Both the position numbers and the translations under genes were made by a program. Positions 1-8,559 of a stretch of 64,000 bases of DNA are shown here, one piece after another. Origin of the DNA: JBGQOG01 sp052113705. Its GTDB lineage: Bacteria; Pseudomonadota; Alphaproteobacteria; Rhodobacterales; Rhodobacteraceae. The notes beneath the pieces were generated by a model. That model saw only the letters and a list, made by a program, of their open reading frames with translations, did not search any database and was not told where the DNA came from. The stretch covers positions 1 to 64,000 of the forward strand of contig NZ_JBGQOG010000002.1 in the NCBI RefSeq assembly GCF_052113705.1, given 5' to 3'. Numbering within the stretch: position 1 is the stretch's first letter; each line of letters begins with the position of its first letter.

Positions 1-180
1 CTGGTCAACAGCCCCGAGGCCTATATCGCCCGGGCCCAAGCCCTCGCCGCCGACCCCGACGCCCGCCGCGCCCTCGCCGAAGCCCTGCGCGACGCCGCCA
101 GAACACCCCCTTTCGTCGACAGCAAAACCTATTCAAAAGACATGCAAAATGCCGTCGATCAGGCCTGTGAGCAGCTCTGA
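1..180 (+). CDS. C-terminal end of an O-GlcNAc transferase (SPINDLY)-like glycosyltransferase, 5' partial
   Basis: An open frame enters from the left edge and stops at 178-180, giving 59 residues. The stretch SPEAYIARAQALAADPDARR followed by a short helix and FVDSKTYSKDMQNAVDQACEQL matches the usual end of bacterial OGT/SPINDLY-type glycosyltransferases, where a 'D-Y-V-A-A-LA-DP-L-LR' helix is followed by 'P-FD-F-DLE-AY'. The catalytic domain lies outside the window, so the family call rests on this tail only. Such enzymes glycosylate proteins or lipids. A role with the neighbouring surface genes is possible, but no operon partner is visible. Confidence 0.55.
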   Translation: MVNSPEAYIARAQALAADPDARRALAEALRDAARTPPFVDSKTYSKDMQNAVDQACEQL

Positions 181-353
181 AAACAGCAGAAAAACGGCTT
201 AGAAAGCACAAAACAGCCGCGGGCTTGCTTAGCAAATCCTCACCATAAAACTCTCAATTCGAGAGAAGTTCCCGACCGCCCTGCGCACCGCCTTAACCAC
301 TTTTCGCTAGACCTGATGGCGGTGAAATTGGTGCATTGTTGAAGGGTAAGGGG
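181..353. other. Intergenic region upstream of the first RTX gene
   Basis: These 173 bases are richer in A and T than their flanks. A small inverted repeat CTCTC-AATTC-GAGAG lies at 251-265. It has no T-tract, so it is not a clear terminator. No convincing promoter hexamers were found. A GAAGGG ribosome-binding site at 341-346 precedes the ATG at 354. Confidence 0.4.
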
Positions 354-2828
354 ATGGCTGGGTTACGCCATGTCACGACGCTGCAAAGCGGCGGCGTGGA
401 ATTTATGTCCGGGATCACGGATCTCGAAATTGGTCGGATCGGCGATGGTGTACAGCTTTTTGCCACCTCGCATGCCCGAAGCGGCGGTCTGGCGGCCTTT
501 TCCCTGCAGCAGACAGGGGCGGCGGCGGCGCTGGATCAGCAACTCTACGGCAGCGGCGTCCTCTATCAGTCGACACCCCGGCTTGAGATCCTGCACATCG
601 GTGGCAAGGATGTGATTTTGCCCAGCGGCGTCGCGCAAGGCTATTGCGGCGCCTATGTTTTGCAAGATGACGGCAGCTTCGGCAGCCGCGCCAAATTTGT
701 CAGCGGCGCCCTCCCCCCCAGCGATCTGGAAGCCGTGGCCGCCGCCTCGGTGGGCGGGGTCGACTATGTCGTCGCGTCCCGGGCAGGGCAGGCCGGACTG
801 CAGGTCTATGCGCCGGGAAGCGATATGGCGCTGCGGCTGCTCTCTTCGGCGAACAGCGCCGGGCCGGGCGCGCCGCTGACGGAACTGCATGTGACCGAAA
901 TTGCGGGCCAAACGCTGATTCTGGGGGTGTCTGAGGCGGGCAACCGGATTGAAAGCTACCGGCTTTCGGCCGATGGTCAGCTGGCGCTGGCCTCTCAGAT
1001 CGGCAGCCAAAGCAGCGGCATCGGTTTTGACGCCCCGACCGCGGTGGCGACAGCAGAGATGCTGGGCCTGACCTATGCGGTGGTGGCGGGGGCGGGCAGC
1101 TCTTCGCTGACCGTTTTTCGGGTGACCCCACAGGGGGTTCTGGTGCCGCAGGATCATGTGATCGACGGGCTGACGACCCGGTTTCAGCATCTGACCGATG
1201 TCGCCACGGTCACCCTCGACGACCGCGTCTTTGTGGTGGCGGGAGGCGGGGATGACGGGCTGAGCCTGTTCACCCTGCTCCCGGATGGACACCTGCTGCA
1301 TCTGCAGACACTGGTGGACGACGCCGCGCTGAGTCTGGCGCATGTCAGTGCCCTGGCGGCTGCCGAAACCGATGGCCGCGTGCAGGTTTTTGCCGCCAGC
1401 GGCACCGAAACGGGCATCAGCCAGTTTGATCTTGAGGTCGGCGATCTTGGCATCACCCGTTGGAGCAATGCGGCGCAGATCACCGGCAGCGGCCAGAATG
1501 ACATGTTGATGGCGGGCGCCGGCACCTCCCTTTTGTCGGGCGGGGCCGGCGAGGATATTCTGATCGCTTGCGCCACCGCTCTGGGCGACCTGCAAATCTG
1601 GGGCGGTGACGGGGCCGATATCTTTGCGTTGCAGGCCAATGGCCATGTCACAACGGTGATGGATTTCCAGCCGGGCATTGACCGCCTGGACCTGAGCCTG
1701 TTTCCGATGCTCTACACTGTCGCGCAATTGCAGGTGACGATGACCGCGCAGGGGGCGATGCTGCAATTCGGACAGACCTTGATCAACCTGATCTCGGACA
1801 GCGGCATGAGCCTGAGCCCGGCACTGTTCACCACGGATTCGCTGATCACCCTGGCGCATTACGCGCCACCGTCGGCGGCGGAAATGCTGACCGGCACCGC
1901 AAATGCCGAGGCGCTGGCCTTCACCACCGCCTATGGCACGATCCTGGGCTATGGCGGCAATGACACCTTGCGCGGTGGCTATGGTGACGATGTGATCGGG
2001 GGCGGAAACGGGAATGACTGGATTGATGGCGGCGAGGGAAGCGACAAGCTGTGGGGCGGCGCGGGCAATGACACGCTGATCGGGGGCGGGGGTGATGATC
2101 AGCTGCACGGGGGCGGCGGAGGATATGCGTCGCTGATCGGCGGCAGTGGCAATGACAGCCTTTACGGCGACATCGGGGCTGACTTTCTGAACGGCAACGA
2201 CGGGAATGACAGGCTGTACGGCTATGCGGGCGCGGATACGCTCTATGGTGCGTCGGGCGATGATGTTCTGGCCGGGGGCGGTGGCAATGACCGGCTTTAT
2301 GGAAACGACGGCAATGACCGGCTCTACGGCAGCGGCGGCAATGACTTTTTCTCGGCGGGCGACGGCAATGACAGCTGCTACGGGGCCGACGGGAATGATG
2401 TGATCTACCTTGGGGCGGGCGCTGATTTCGCAAGCGGCGGCAACGGCAATGACGTGATCTACGGCGGGCCGGGCAGCAGCCGCATCTACGGGGGCGCGGG
2501 TGATGACACCCTGGTGGCAGGACCCGGACATGACGTGATGACGGGCAGTGCGGGCGCGGATTGTTTCGTCTTCACCTCTGCCGCCCGCGCGGGCATCGGC
2601 TCAGACCGCGACATGATCACCGATTTTCAACCCGGCATCGACCGGCTGGACCTGTCGGCACTGCACATGACCTATATCGGGGGGCAGAGCTTTCACCACA
2701 CCGAGGGAGAGCTGCGCTTTGCCGCCAATCTGCTGATTGGCGACGTCGATGGCGACGGCATCCCCGACTTCGTGGTCGATATGACGGGCCTTGCCCAACT
2801 CAGCGCCGCCGATCTCATCCTGGGATAG
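354..2828 (+). CDS. RTX calcium-binding protein with N-terminal propeller-like region
   Basis: A 824-residue protein with two parts. Residues 1 to about 370 contain repeated short beta segments with V-A-G-A-S-L-V-F-V-like spacing, resembling a beta-propeller of the lactonase/YVTN type. From about 375 onward come hemolysin-type nonapeptide repeats of the form GGxGxDxxx, densest between residues 530 and 740, which bind calcium in a parallel beta-roll. The end (ITDFQPGIDRLDLSAL... to the hydrophobic terminus ADLILG) is the serralysin-like C-terminal module that carries the type I secretion signal. There is no N-terminal signal peptide, as expected for that route. ATG 354 is chosen over TTG 336 because GAAGGG lies seven bases upstream. 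Likely an extracellular or surface-bound protein; substrate unknown. Confidence 0.85.
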   Translation: MAGLRHVTTLQSGGVEFMSGITDLEIGRIGDGVQLFATSHARSGGLAAFSLQQTGAAAALDQQLYGSGVLYQSTPRLEILHIGGKDVILPSGVAQGYCGAYVLQDDGSFGSRAKFVSGALPPSDLEAVAAASVGGVDYVVASRAGQAGLQVYAPGSDMALRLLSSANSAGPGAPLTELHVTEIAGQTLILGVSEAGNRIESYRLSADGQLALASQIGSQSSGIGFDAPTAVATAEMLGLTYAVVAGAGSSSLTVFRVTPQGVLVPQDHVIDGLTTRFQHLTDVATVTLDDRVFVVAGGGDDGLSLFTLLPDGHLLHLQTLVDDAALSLAHVSALAAAETDGRVQVFAASGTETGISQFDLEVGDLGITRWSNAAQITGSGQNDMLMAGAGTSLLSGGAGEDILIACATALGDLQIWGGDGADIFALQANGHVTTVMDFQPGIDRLDLSLFPMLYTVAQLQVTMTAQGAMLQFGQTLINLISDSGMSLSPALFTTDSLITLAHYAPPSAAEMLTGTANAEALAFTTAYGTILGYGGNDTLRGGYGDDVIGGGNGNDWIDGGEGSDKLWGGAGNDTLIGGGGDDQLHGGGGGYASLIGGSGNDSLYGDIGADFLNGNDGNDRLYGYAGADTLYGASGDDVLAGGGGNDRLYGNDGNDRLYGSGGNDFFSAGDGNDSCYGADGNDVIYLGAGADFASGGNGNDVIYGGPGSSRIYGGAGDDTLVAGPGHDVMTGSAGADCFVFTSAARAGIGSDRDMITDFQPGIDRLDLSALHMTYIGGQSFHHTEGELRFAANLLIGDVDGDGIPDFVVDMTGLAQLSAADLILG

Positions 2829-2839
2829 GGCGGCACCCT

Positions 2840-3496
2840 TCAGGCGTGCATGATGTCCATGTGATGGGCAATGGCGCTGTCAATGTTGTCATGCATGTGC
2901 AACTGCCCCTCCTCAAGCACCATGCCGATGGTGCAGAGCCGCCGCATCATCGGCATCGAATGCGACACGACAATGGCGCCGCTGCTTTTCATCCGATGGT
3001 GGAACACCGCCTCGCTTTTTTCCTTGAAAGCGGCGTCGCCGACGCTCGTCACCTCATCCACCAGATAGGTGTCAAAACGAATGCCCATGCTGCACCCAAA
3101 AGCCAGCCGTGAGCGCATCCCCGAGGAATAGGTGCGGAACGGCAGGTGAAAATGCGGGCCAAGTTCGGCGAAATCCTCGACAAACGCGACCAGCGCATCG
3201 GTATCCACCCCATAGATCCGCGCGATGAAGCGGGTGTTTTGCGCGCCCGACAGATCCGGGTGAAAACTGCCGGCAAAGCCAACCGGCCAGGAAATCGAGC
3301 CGTCCGAGACCACGCGGCCCGAACTGGGGTTCATGGTGCCCGCAATCATCCGCAAAAGGGTGGATTTTCCCGCACCGTTGCGCCCCAGAAGCCCGATGGA
3401 AACCCCGGCGGGCAAGACGGCATTGATGCCATCCGCCACCGTTTTCACCTGCCCCTGCACCCGGAAGGTTTTCGTCAGATTCTCCAGTCGGATCAT
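2840..3496 (-). CDS. ABC polysaccharide exporter ATPase (KpsT/CtrD type)
   Basis: A 218-residue ATP-binding subunit of a capsule-type polysaccharide exporter. Walker A (GRNGAGKS) is at residues 38-45, the ABC signature is YSSGMRSRLAF, and Walker B runs into LVDEVTSVGD. The short length, the absence of a C-terminal carbohydrate-binding domain and the 'LVDEVTSVGD' wording fit KpsT/CtrD/WcbD rather than Wzt. It lies four bases downstream of the KpsE-like gene and probably shares its transcript. It should work with the permease encoded divergently at 5257-6072. It ends near the RTX gene transcribed toward it. Confidence 0.9.
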   Translation of the reverse strand: MIRLENLTKTFRVQGQVKTVADGINAVLPAGVSIGLLGRNGAGKSTLLRMIAGTMNPSSGRVVSDGSISWPVGFAGSFHPDLSGAQNTRFIARIYGVDTDALVAFVEDFAELGPHFHLPFRTYSSGMRSRLAFGCSMGIRFDTYLVDEVTSVGDAAFKEKSEAVFHHRMKSSGAIVVSHSMPMMRRLCTIGMVLEEGQLHMHDNIDSAIAHHMDIMHA

Positions 3497-3500
3497 GCGA

Positions 3501-5165
3501 TCACCGCCTGTCGCGCACGCTGTAATAGATCAGCACGCCGATCGACCATGCCATCAGCAAAAAGAAAAATGCCATGCCGCCCAGCGTCCAGCGTTGCGGG
3601 AATTCCGAACGCTCGGCCCGCGTTGGCTGGATATGCGCCGCCAGATACCGCGATTTGCGCTGCGCCTCAGCCAGTGCCCCATCATAGCCCGCCAGCGCCG
3701 CCCGATAGGATTCCTCGGCAAACTGCCGGTCGACGCTCAGCCGTTCATATTCCGCCATCAGGGTAACATAGTCTTCCCCGCCGGGACCCTGCCCGCCTTT
3801 GCCAAACTTCTGGCGCTCTTGCGTGATGCGGCTTTCGATCACATCAATCCGCCGCTGCGCCTGGGTGATCCGCGGGTCATCGGCGCGCGCCGAGGCGATG
3901 AGCAGGTCCAGTTCGATCAGGCTGGCGGCCAGCTGCTCTTGCAGCGTGTTCAACACCCCCATCTGTCCCTGCAGATCGGCCTGCGGATCCACCAGCTGAT
4001 TGCGCAGACGGAATTCGGTGACATCGCCGCGCGCCTGTTTCAGCCGCTCGACCGACCGATCCATCTCTTCCCGGGCATAGCGGGTGGCATCCTCGCGCGC
4101 CTCGTTGGACAGATCGTTGATCATCTGGGTGCTTTCCTCGAGGATCGCCGCCGCAATGTTCTGCGCATCCTCCGGATCGAAGGCCAGCACCTGCAAGCTG
4201 ATCAGCCCGGACGAGGTGTCATAGGTGATCTTGACCGAATGCTCCCACTGCTTTTGCAGATCCTCGATCGTGCCGCTGGGGTTGTAGGCGAAGACCGGGT
4301 CCTGCGGCCATGCCTTGGAATAGAGCGTCACAAGATCCAGTTTCCGATTGATCCGCTCAACCAGTTCCTGACTGCGGATAAACTCATAAAGTACATCCGC
4401 ATCCGAACTGGAGGCACCGGAGAGCTTGGAAATCCCCCCCAGGAGATCCAGCGAGCTTTGGTATTGCTCTTTGCGGATCGAGAAGGCGACGGTGGACGCA
4501 TATTGATCGCGGGCGAAAATCCACAGATAGGCCAGACAGAGAAAGCTCGGCACCAACACCACCGCCAGAAAGCTCAGCGCCAGCCCGCGGTGACGACGCT
4601 CAATCTTCGCGGGTCCGGCGACGGGCCGGGTCTCGATCACTTTGGGCGCAACCGGCGCGGGATTGGCCCGCTGTCCGCCAGCCGCAGCAGCACCTGCGCC
4701 GCCCGCTTTTGCACCCGCTTGTGCACCGGGGGCCTGTGCCCGCGAGGCCGCGGCGGGCCCTGTGCCCGGCTGACGTGCTGCGCCGGGCCCGGCACCACGC
4801 GCTGCCCCGCCTGCCGCTGCGCCCTGCGCACCGCCTTGTGCGCGTTGTGCGCCAGCCGGTGCGCCGCCCTGCGCCCCAGCCGCTTTTTGCCCGGCACCGC
4901 CGCCGGGGGCTGCCGCCTTACCAGCGCTCTGCCCCGCAGTCTGCTCGGCAGTCTGCCCCGCTGCCCGCACAGGCGCGGCCGCCGATTGGGCTGTGCCCGT
5001 TGCCGCCGACGCCGGTTGCTGTGCCGCAGGTCCGCTCGCGCCTGTTGCCTCTGACGCGGTGGTGGCCCGTGGTGCTGGGGTCCCGGCAGTGTCGATCGCA
5101 TGAAGAGGGGCGGAACCACCGGCACGTCCGGCGGATTTCGGGGCATCTGTCACAGGTGTTCTCAC
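3501..5165 (-). CDS. KpsE-like capsule export inner-membrane/periplasmic protein with a long low-complexity N-terminus
   Basis: A 554-residue polysaccharide co-polymerase-type protein that would connect the ABC exporter to the outer-membrane lipoprotein. Residues 193-216 form the first membrane segment, followed by the wzz-like region (YASTVAFSIRKEQYQ...), a long periplasmic coiled coil (about 330-500), a PQRW motif and the second membrane segment (about 526-547). This is the KpsE/CtrB/RkpR plan. Unusually, residues 1-190 form an Ala/Gly/Pro/Gln-rich cytoplasmic stretch that looks disordered; typical KpsE proteins total roughly 380 residues. It is upstream of and nearly touches the ATPase gene. 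The function call is firm; the role of the head is unknown. Confidence 0.87.
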   Translation of the reverse strand: MRTPVTDAPKSAGRAGGSAPLHAIDTAGTPAPRATTASEATGASGPAAQQPASAATGTAQSAAAPVRAAGQTAEQTAGQSAGKAAAPGGGAGQKAAGAQGGAPAGAQRAQGGAQGAAAGGAARGAGPGAARQPGTGPAAASRAQAPGAQAGAKAGGAGAAAAGGQRANPAPVAPKVIETRPVAGPAKIERRHRGLALSFLAVVLVPSFLCLAYLWIFARDQYASTVAFSIRKEQYQSSLDLLGGISKLSGASSSDADVLYEFIRSQELVERINRKLDLVTLYSKAWPQDPVFAYNPSGTIEDLQKQWEHSVKITYDTSSGLISLQVLAFDPEDAQNIAAAILEESTQMINDLSNEAREDATRYAREEMDRSVERLKQARGDVTEFRLRNQLVDPQADLQGQMGVLNTLQEQLAASLIELDLLIASARADDPRITQAQRRIDVIESRITQERQKFGKGGQGPGGEDYVTLMAEYERLSVDRQFAEESYRAALAGYDGALAEAQRKSRYLAAHIQPTRAERSEFPQRWTLGGMAFFFLLMAWSIGVLIYYSVRDRR

Positions 5166-5256
5166 TCCAGAATGCGGAAACGTGGAAATCCGCTGCCGGG
5201 TGTTTTATTGCATGATCTGGCGTGCTAGTTCCAGTCACGTTCATGGAGATGCGACG

Positions 5257-6072
5257 ATGCAGGCGCCACCGATCCTCGAGGCTCTGGAAAAGGATACGTT
5301 GCGGGCCCGTCGCTTCCGCTCGTCGCGCACGATCTTTGCGCTGGTATTGCGTGAGATGGCAACGAGTTATGGGCGTTCCCCCGGGGGCTATCTCTGGGCT
5401 ATTCTTGATCCGGTTCTGGCGCTGGCCCTGTTGTCGATCATCTTTTCACTGGCCTTCAGCGCCCCTTCGATTGGCACGAGCTTTCCGCTGTTTTACGCGA
5501 CGGGCTACCTGCCTTTCATGATGTTCAACGATGTCGCCAACAAGATGGCGACATCGATCAACTTCTCGCGGCCGTTGCTGGCCTATCCGGCGGTCACTTT
5601 CGTCGATGCGCTGGCCGCGCGCTTTTTGCTGAATGTCCTGACGCATCTGATGGTGGCCTATCTGGTGTTTACCGGCATCATCCTGTTGATGGATGTGCCG
5701 GTGCAGATCCATTTCGGCGCCATTCTGGTCAGCCTCTATATGGCCTCCATTCTCGGGATCGGCATTGGCACGCTGAACTGCTATCTGATGACCGCCTTCC
5801 CGATCTGGGAGCGCAGTTGGCAGATCGCGACGCGGCCCCTGTTCATCATCTCGGGTATTTTCTTCATCTACGACGACATTCCCGCCATGGGCCAGGACAT
5901 CATCTGGTACAATCCGCTGATCCATGTGGTCGGCATGATGCGGCAGGGCATCTATGCCACCTATGATGCCAGCTATGTGAGCGTAACCTATGTCACCGCG
6001 CTGTCGCTGGGCTGTCTGACGATGGGCATGCTGCTGCTCTGGCGTCATCATCGGCAATTGCTGGAAAGCTGA
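5257..6072 (+). CDS. ABC polysaccharide exporter permease (KpsM type)
   Basis: A 271-residue integral membrane subunit of the ABC-2 family with about six hydrophobic segments. It opens with the cytoplasmic helix RSSRTIFALVLREMATSYGR, characteristic of KpsM/CtrC, followed by GYLWAILDP and the PLFYATGYLPFMMF region. ATG 5257 is chosen because GGAG lies eight bases upstream. An in-frame ATG at 5182 lacks a ribosome-binding site and would add 25 unrelated residues. It is divergent from the KpsE-like gene across 91 bases and followed six bases later by a glycosyltransferase, suggesting co-translation. It pairs with the ATPase at 2840-3496. Confidence 0.9.
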   Translation: MQAPPILEALEKDTLRARRFRSSRTIFALVLREMATSYGRSPGGYLWAILDPVLALALLSIIFSLAFSAPSIGTSFPLFYATGYLPFMMFNDVANKMATSINFSRPLLAYPAVTFVDALAARFLLNVLTHLMVAYLVFTGIILLMDVPVQIHFGAILVSLYMASILGIGIGTLNCYLMTAFPIWERSWQIATRPLFIISGIFFIYDDIPAMGQDIIWYNPLIHVVGMMRQGIYATYDASYVSVTYVTALSLGCLTMGMLLLWRHHRQLLES

Positions 6073-6078
6073 CACCGG

Positions 6079-8547
6079 ATGATCCTGTACCGTGTGACCC
6101 GCCTGTATCAGCGCTTTCGCGCGCAAAATCTGCGGATCAATGGGCCATTGCCCGCATCTGGGGCCGCCCGCAGGGGGCAGGTCACCCGATATGCGATGAT
6201 CGGCAACCGCCTGCATGTTGAGGGTGTCAGCACCGCCCCGCTCGTCAGCCTGCACTGCGGCACGGACACCGTGTCACAACGGCCCGGGAGCGCGGCACCG
6301 GGCACCGGTTTTGCGCTGGATCTGCCGCAGGGCCCCGGCGCGCTGTCTGTGCAGTTCGAAGAGCCGGGCCACCCGCCCGAGATTGTGCCGCTGCGCGCCC
6401 CGGCGGCCGCCGCGCGCCGTTGGGCCGAGGCCAAGCTGGTGGCGCAATTGCTCCGGCGGCTGATTACCGCTTTGCCGCTGATCTGGCGCTGGCGGCAAAC
6501 CCGCGATCCGGCCCTGCGTGCCGACATTCGCGCGGCATTGGGCCTGTGGGTGCAGCCCGCCACGGGTGCGCTGCAGGAGGCGCTCTTTGACCTGCCCCAG
6601 ACGGCAGTCCCCGCCCCGCGCCCGGAGGTCACGGCGGTCATTCCGGTCTACAACGGGTTTGATCTGTTGCCCGAAGTGCTGGACCGCTTTGCCCGCAATA
6701 GCGATCTGCCCTGGCATCTGATCCTGATCGAGGATGCATCGCCCGACCCGCAGGTGCTGCCCTATTTGCGCGATTGGGTGGCCGCACGCGCGGTGGAGCG
6801 TCCCGGTGCCGTGACGCTGATCGAGAATGCCGAGAACCTCGGCTTTGTGGCCAGCGCCAACCGGGGACTGGCATTGGCGGCAACACGGGGTGGTCCGGTG
6901 CTTCTGATCAATGCCGATGCGATGTTGCCCGAGGGCTACGCCAGCCGGATGATCGCCCCGCTGATGTCGGATCCGCAGATCGCCTCGGTCACCCCGATGT
7001 CGAACGAGGCCGAGATCTTCACCGCGCCGGTGATCTGTCAGGGCCTGCCGCTGCGCCCGGGGATGGGCGACGCGATCGACCGGCACGCCCGCAACCTGTC
7101 GCCCGCAGCCGCATCGGCCACCGTCCCCACCGGCGTCGGCTTTTGCATGGCGATGAGTGCCGACTGGCTGCGCCGGGTGCCGCAGTTCGACATGGCCTTT
7201 CACCCGGGCTACGGCGAAGAGGTTGACTGGTGTCAGCAGGTCATCGCGCTTGGCGGGCGCCATCTGGGCTTGGGCAATGTCTTTGTCGAGCATCGGGGCG
7301 GGGCCTCGTTCGGATCGGTGAAAAAGCAAAAGCTGATCGCCGGGCATGCAGCGCTCATCGCCCAGCGGCACCCGGGCTTTGACTCGGCCGTGCAGCAGTT
7401 TCTGGCCGAGGATCCGCTGGCCTCGCCCCGTCTGGCGCTGGGGCTGGCATGGGCGGCGCAGGAGTGGCGCGCGCGCGATGGCGGGCCGCTGCCGATCTAT
7501 CTGTGCCACGCCATGGGCGGCGGGGTTGAGATGTATCAGACACGGCGCATCGCGCAGGATATTGCGCGCGGCGGCGCGGCGGTGGTGCTGCGCGTGGGCG
7601 GGCGGCTGCGCTGGCGGCTGGAACTGCATTGCGCGCAGGGCGTCACCCGCGGCGAGACCGAGTCTTTCGCGCTGATCGAGGCACTGCTGGCGCCGCTGCG
7701 CCACCGCCATATCCTCTATGCCTGCGCCGTGGCGGACCGGGATCCGGTCTCGGTTCCCGCGCATCTTTTGCGCCTCATACGTGACAGCGATCAGCTGGAA
7801 ATCCTCTTCCACGACTTCCTGCCGCTCTCGCCCTCCTTCACCCTGCTCTCGGCAGATCAGCGCTTTCACGGAGTGCCGGGTCCGGAGGACCGCAATCCCG
7901 CACATCAGTTCCGGCGGGCGGACGGCACTGAGGTGCCGCTGTCGGAATGGCGGGCGGCCTGGGGGGCATTGGCCGATCGCGCCGACCGCCTGACCGTTTT
8001 TTCACAAGACAGCCGCCAGCATGTCCTGACAGCCTGGCCGCAGCACCTGGCCAAGCTCTGCGTCACCCCGCATCAGTTGCACCACCCCGTGCCTATGATC
8101 GAGCCTGTCAGGGGCACGCCGCCGGTGATCGCCGTTCTGGGGAACCTGAACAGCCAGAAAGGCAGCGCCCTGATTGCGGAAATGCAGCGGCAGTTGTCCC
8201 GTGACACGGAAGGCCTGTCGCTCGTGGTCATTGGCGATTTCGATCCCGCCGCACCGCGCGCACCGGGCCTGAAGGTGCATGGCCCTTACACGATCGCGGA
8301 TGTGCCCGTTCTGACGCGTCGGTATCGGGTGCAGGGCTGGCTGATCCCCTCCATCTGGCCCGAGACCTTTTCCTACACGACGCATGAAGCCCTCGCGACG
8401 GGCCTGCCGGTCTATTGCCTGGATCTGGGCGCGCAGGCCGAGGCGTTGCGTGCCGCCGGTCAGGGCGATCATGTGATCGCCCTGCACCAGGATCCGGCGG
8501 CGCAGGCGGCGGCGGTCATCGCCCGCCTGCGCAAAGATTTCTCCTGA
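6079..8547 (+). CDS. Two-domain glycosyltransferase (GT2 plus GT4-like)
   Basis: An 822-residue cytoplasmic enzyme. Residues 1-180 have no recognised domain. Residues about 183-420 are a family 2 glycosyltransferase: TAVIPVYNGFDLLPEVL, an EDASPD loop, NLGFVASANRGL, and LLINADAML carrying the nucleotide-sugar/metal site, then a GYGEEVDWCQQ acceptor motif. Residues about 470-822 resemble a GT-B enzyme. They contain a G-N-LNSQKG segment and PETFSYTTHEALATGLPV, the EX7E-type donor motif of family 4. The gene follows the permease with a six-base gap and so probably builds the exported glycan. A bifunctional polymerase or adaptor-adding enzyme is plausible; sugar specificity cannot be read from sequence. 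Confidence 0.85.
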   Translation: MILYRVTRLYQRFRAQNLRINGPLPASGAARRGQVTRYAMIGNRLHVEGVSTAPLVSLHCGTDTVSQRPGSAAPGTGFALDLPQGPGALSVQFEEPGHPPEIVPLRAPAAAARRWAEAKLVAQLLRRLITALPLIWRWRQTRDPALRADIRAALGLWVQPATGALQEALFDLPQTAVPAPRPEVTAVIPVYNGFDLLPEVLDRFARNSDLPWHLILIEDASPDPQVLPYLRDWVAARAVERPGAVTLIENAENLGFVASANRGLALAATRGGPVLLINADAMLPEGYASRMIAPLMSDPQIASVTPMSNEAEIFTAPVICQGLPLRPGMGDAIDRHARNLSPAAASATVPTGVGFCMAMSADWLRRVPQFDMAFHPGYGEEVDWCQQVIALGGRHLGLGNVFVEHRGGASFGSVKKQKLIAGHAALIAQRHPGFDSAVQQFLAEDPLASPRLALGLAWAAQEWRARDGGPLPIYLCHAMGGGVEMYQTRRIAQDIARGGAAVVLRVGGRLRWRLELHCAQGVTRGETESFALIEALLAPLRHRHILYACAVADRDPVSVPAHLLRLIRDSDQLEILFHDFLPLSPSFTLLSADQRFHGVPGPEDRNPAHQFRRADGTEVPLSEWRAAWGALADRADRLTVFSQDSRQHVLTAWPQHLAKLCVTPHQLHHPVPMIEPVRGTPPVIAVLGNLNSQKGSALIAEMQRQLSRDTEGLSLVVIGDFDPAAPRAPGLKVHGPYTIADVPVLTRRYRVQGWLIPSIWPETFSYTTHEALATGLPVYCLDLGAQAEALRAAGQGDHVIALHQDPAAQAAAVIARLRKDFS

Positions 8548-8559
8548 GCGCCGCCGCGT

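Noticed and set aside
363..2531. A 722-codon minus-strand frame opposite the first RTX gene
   Set aside because: Same reason: a reverse image of the repeat array.
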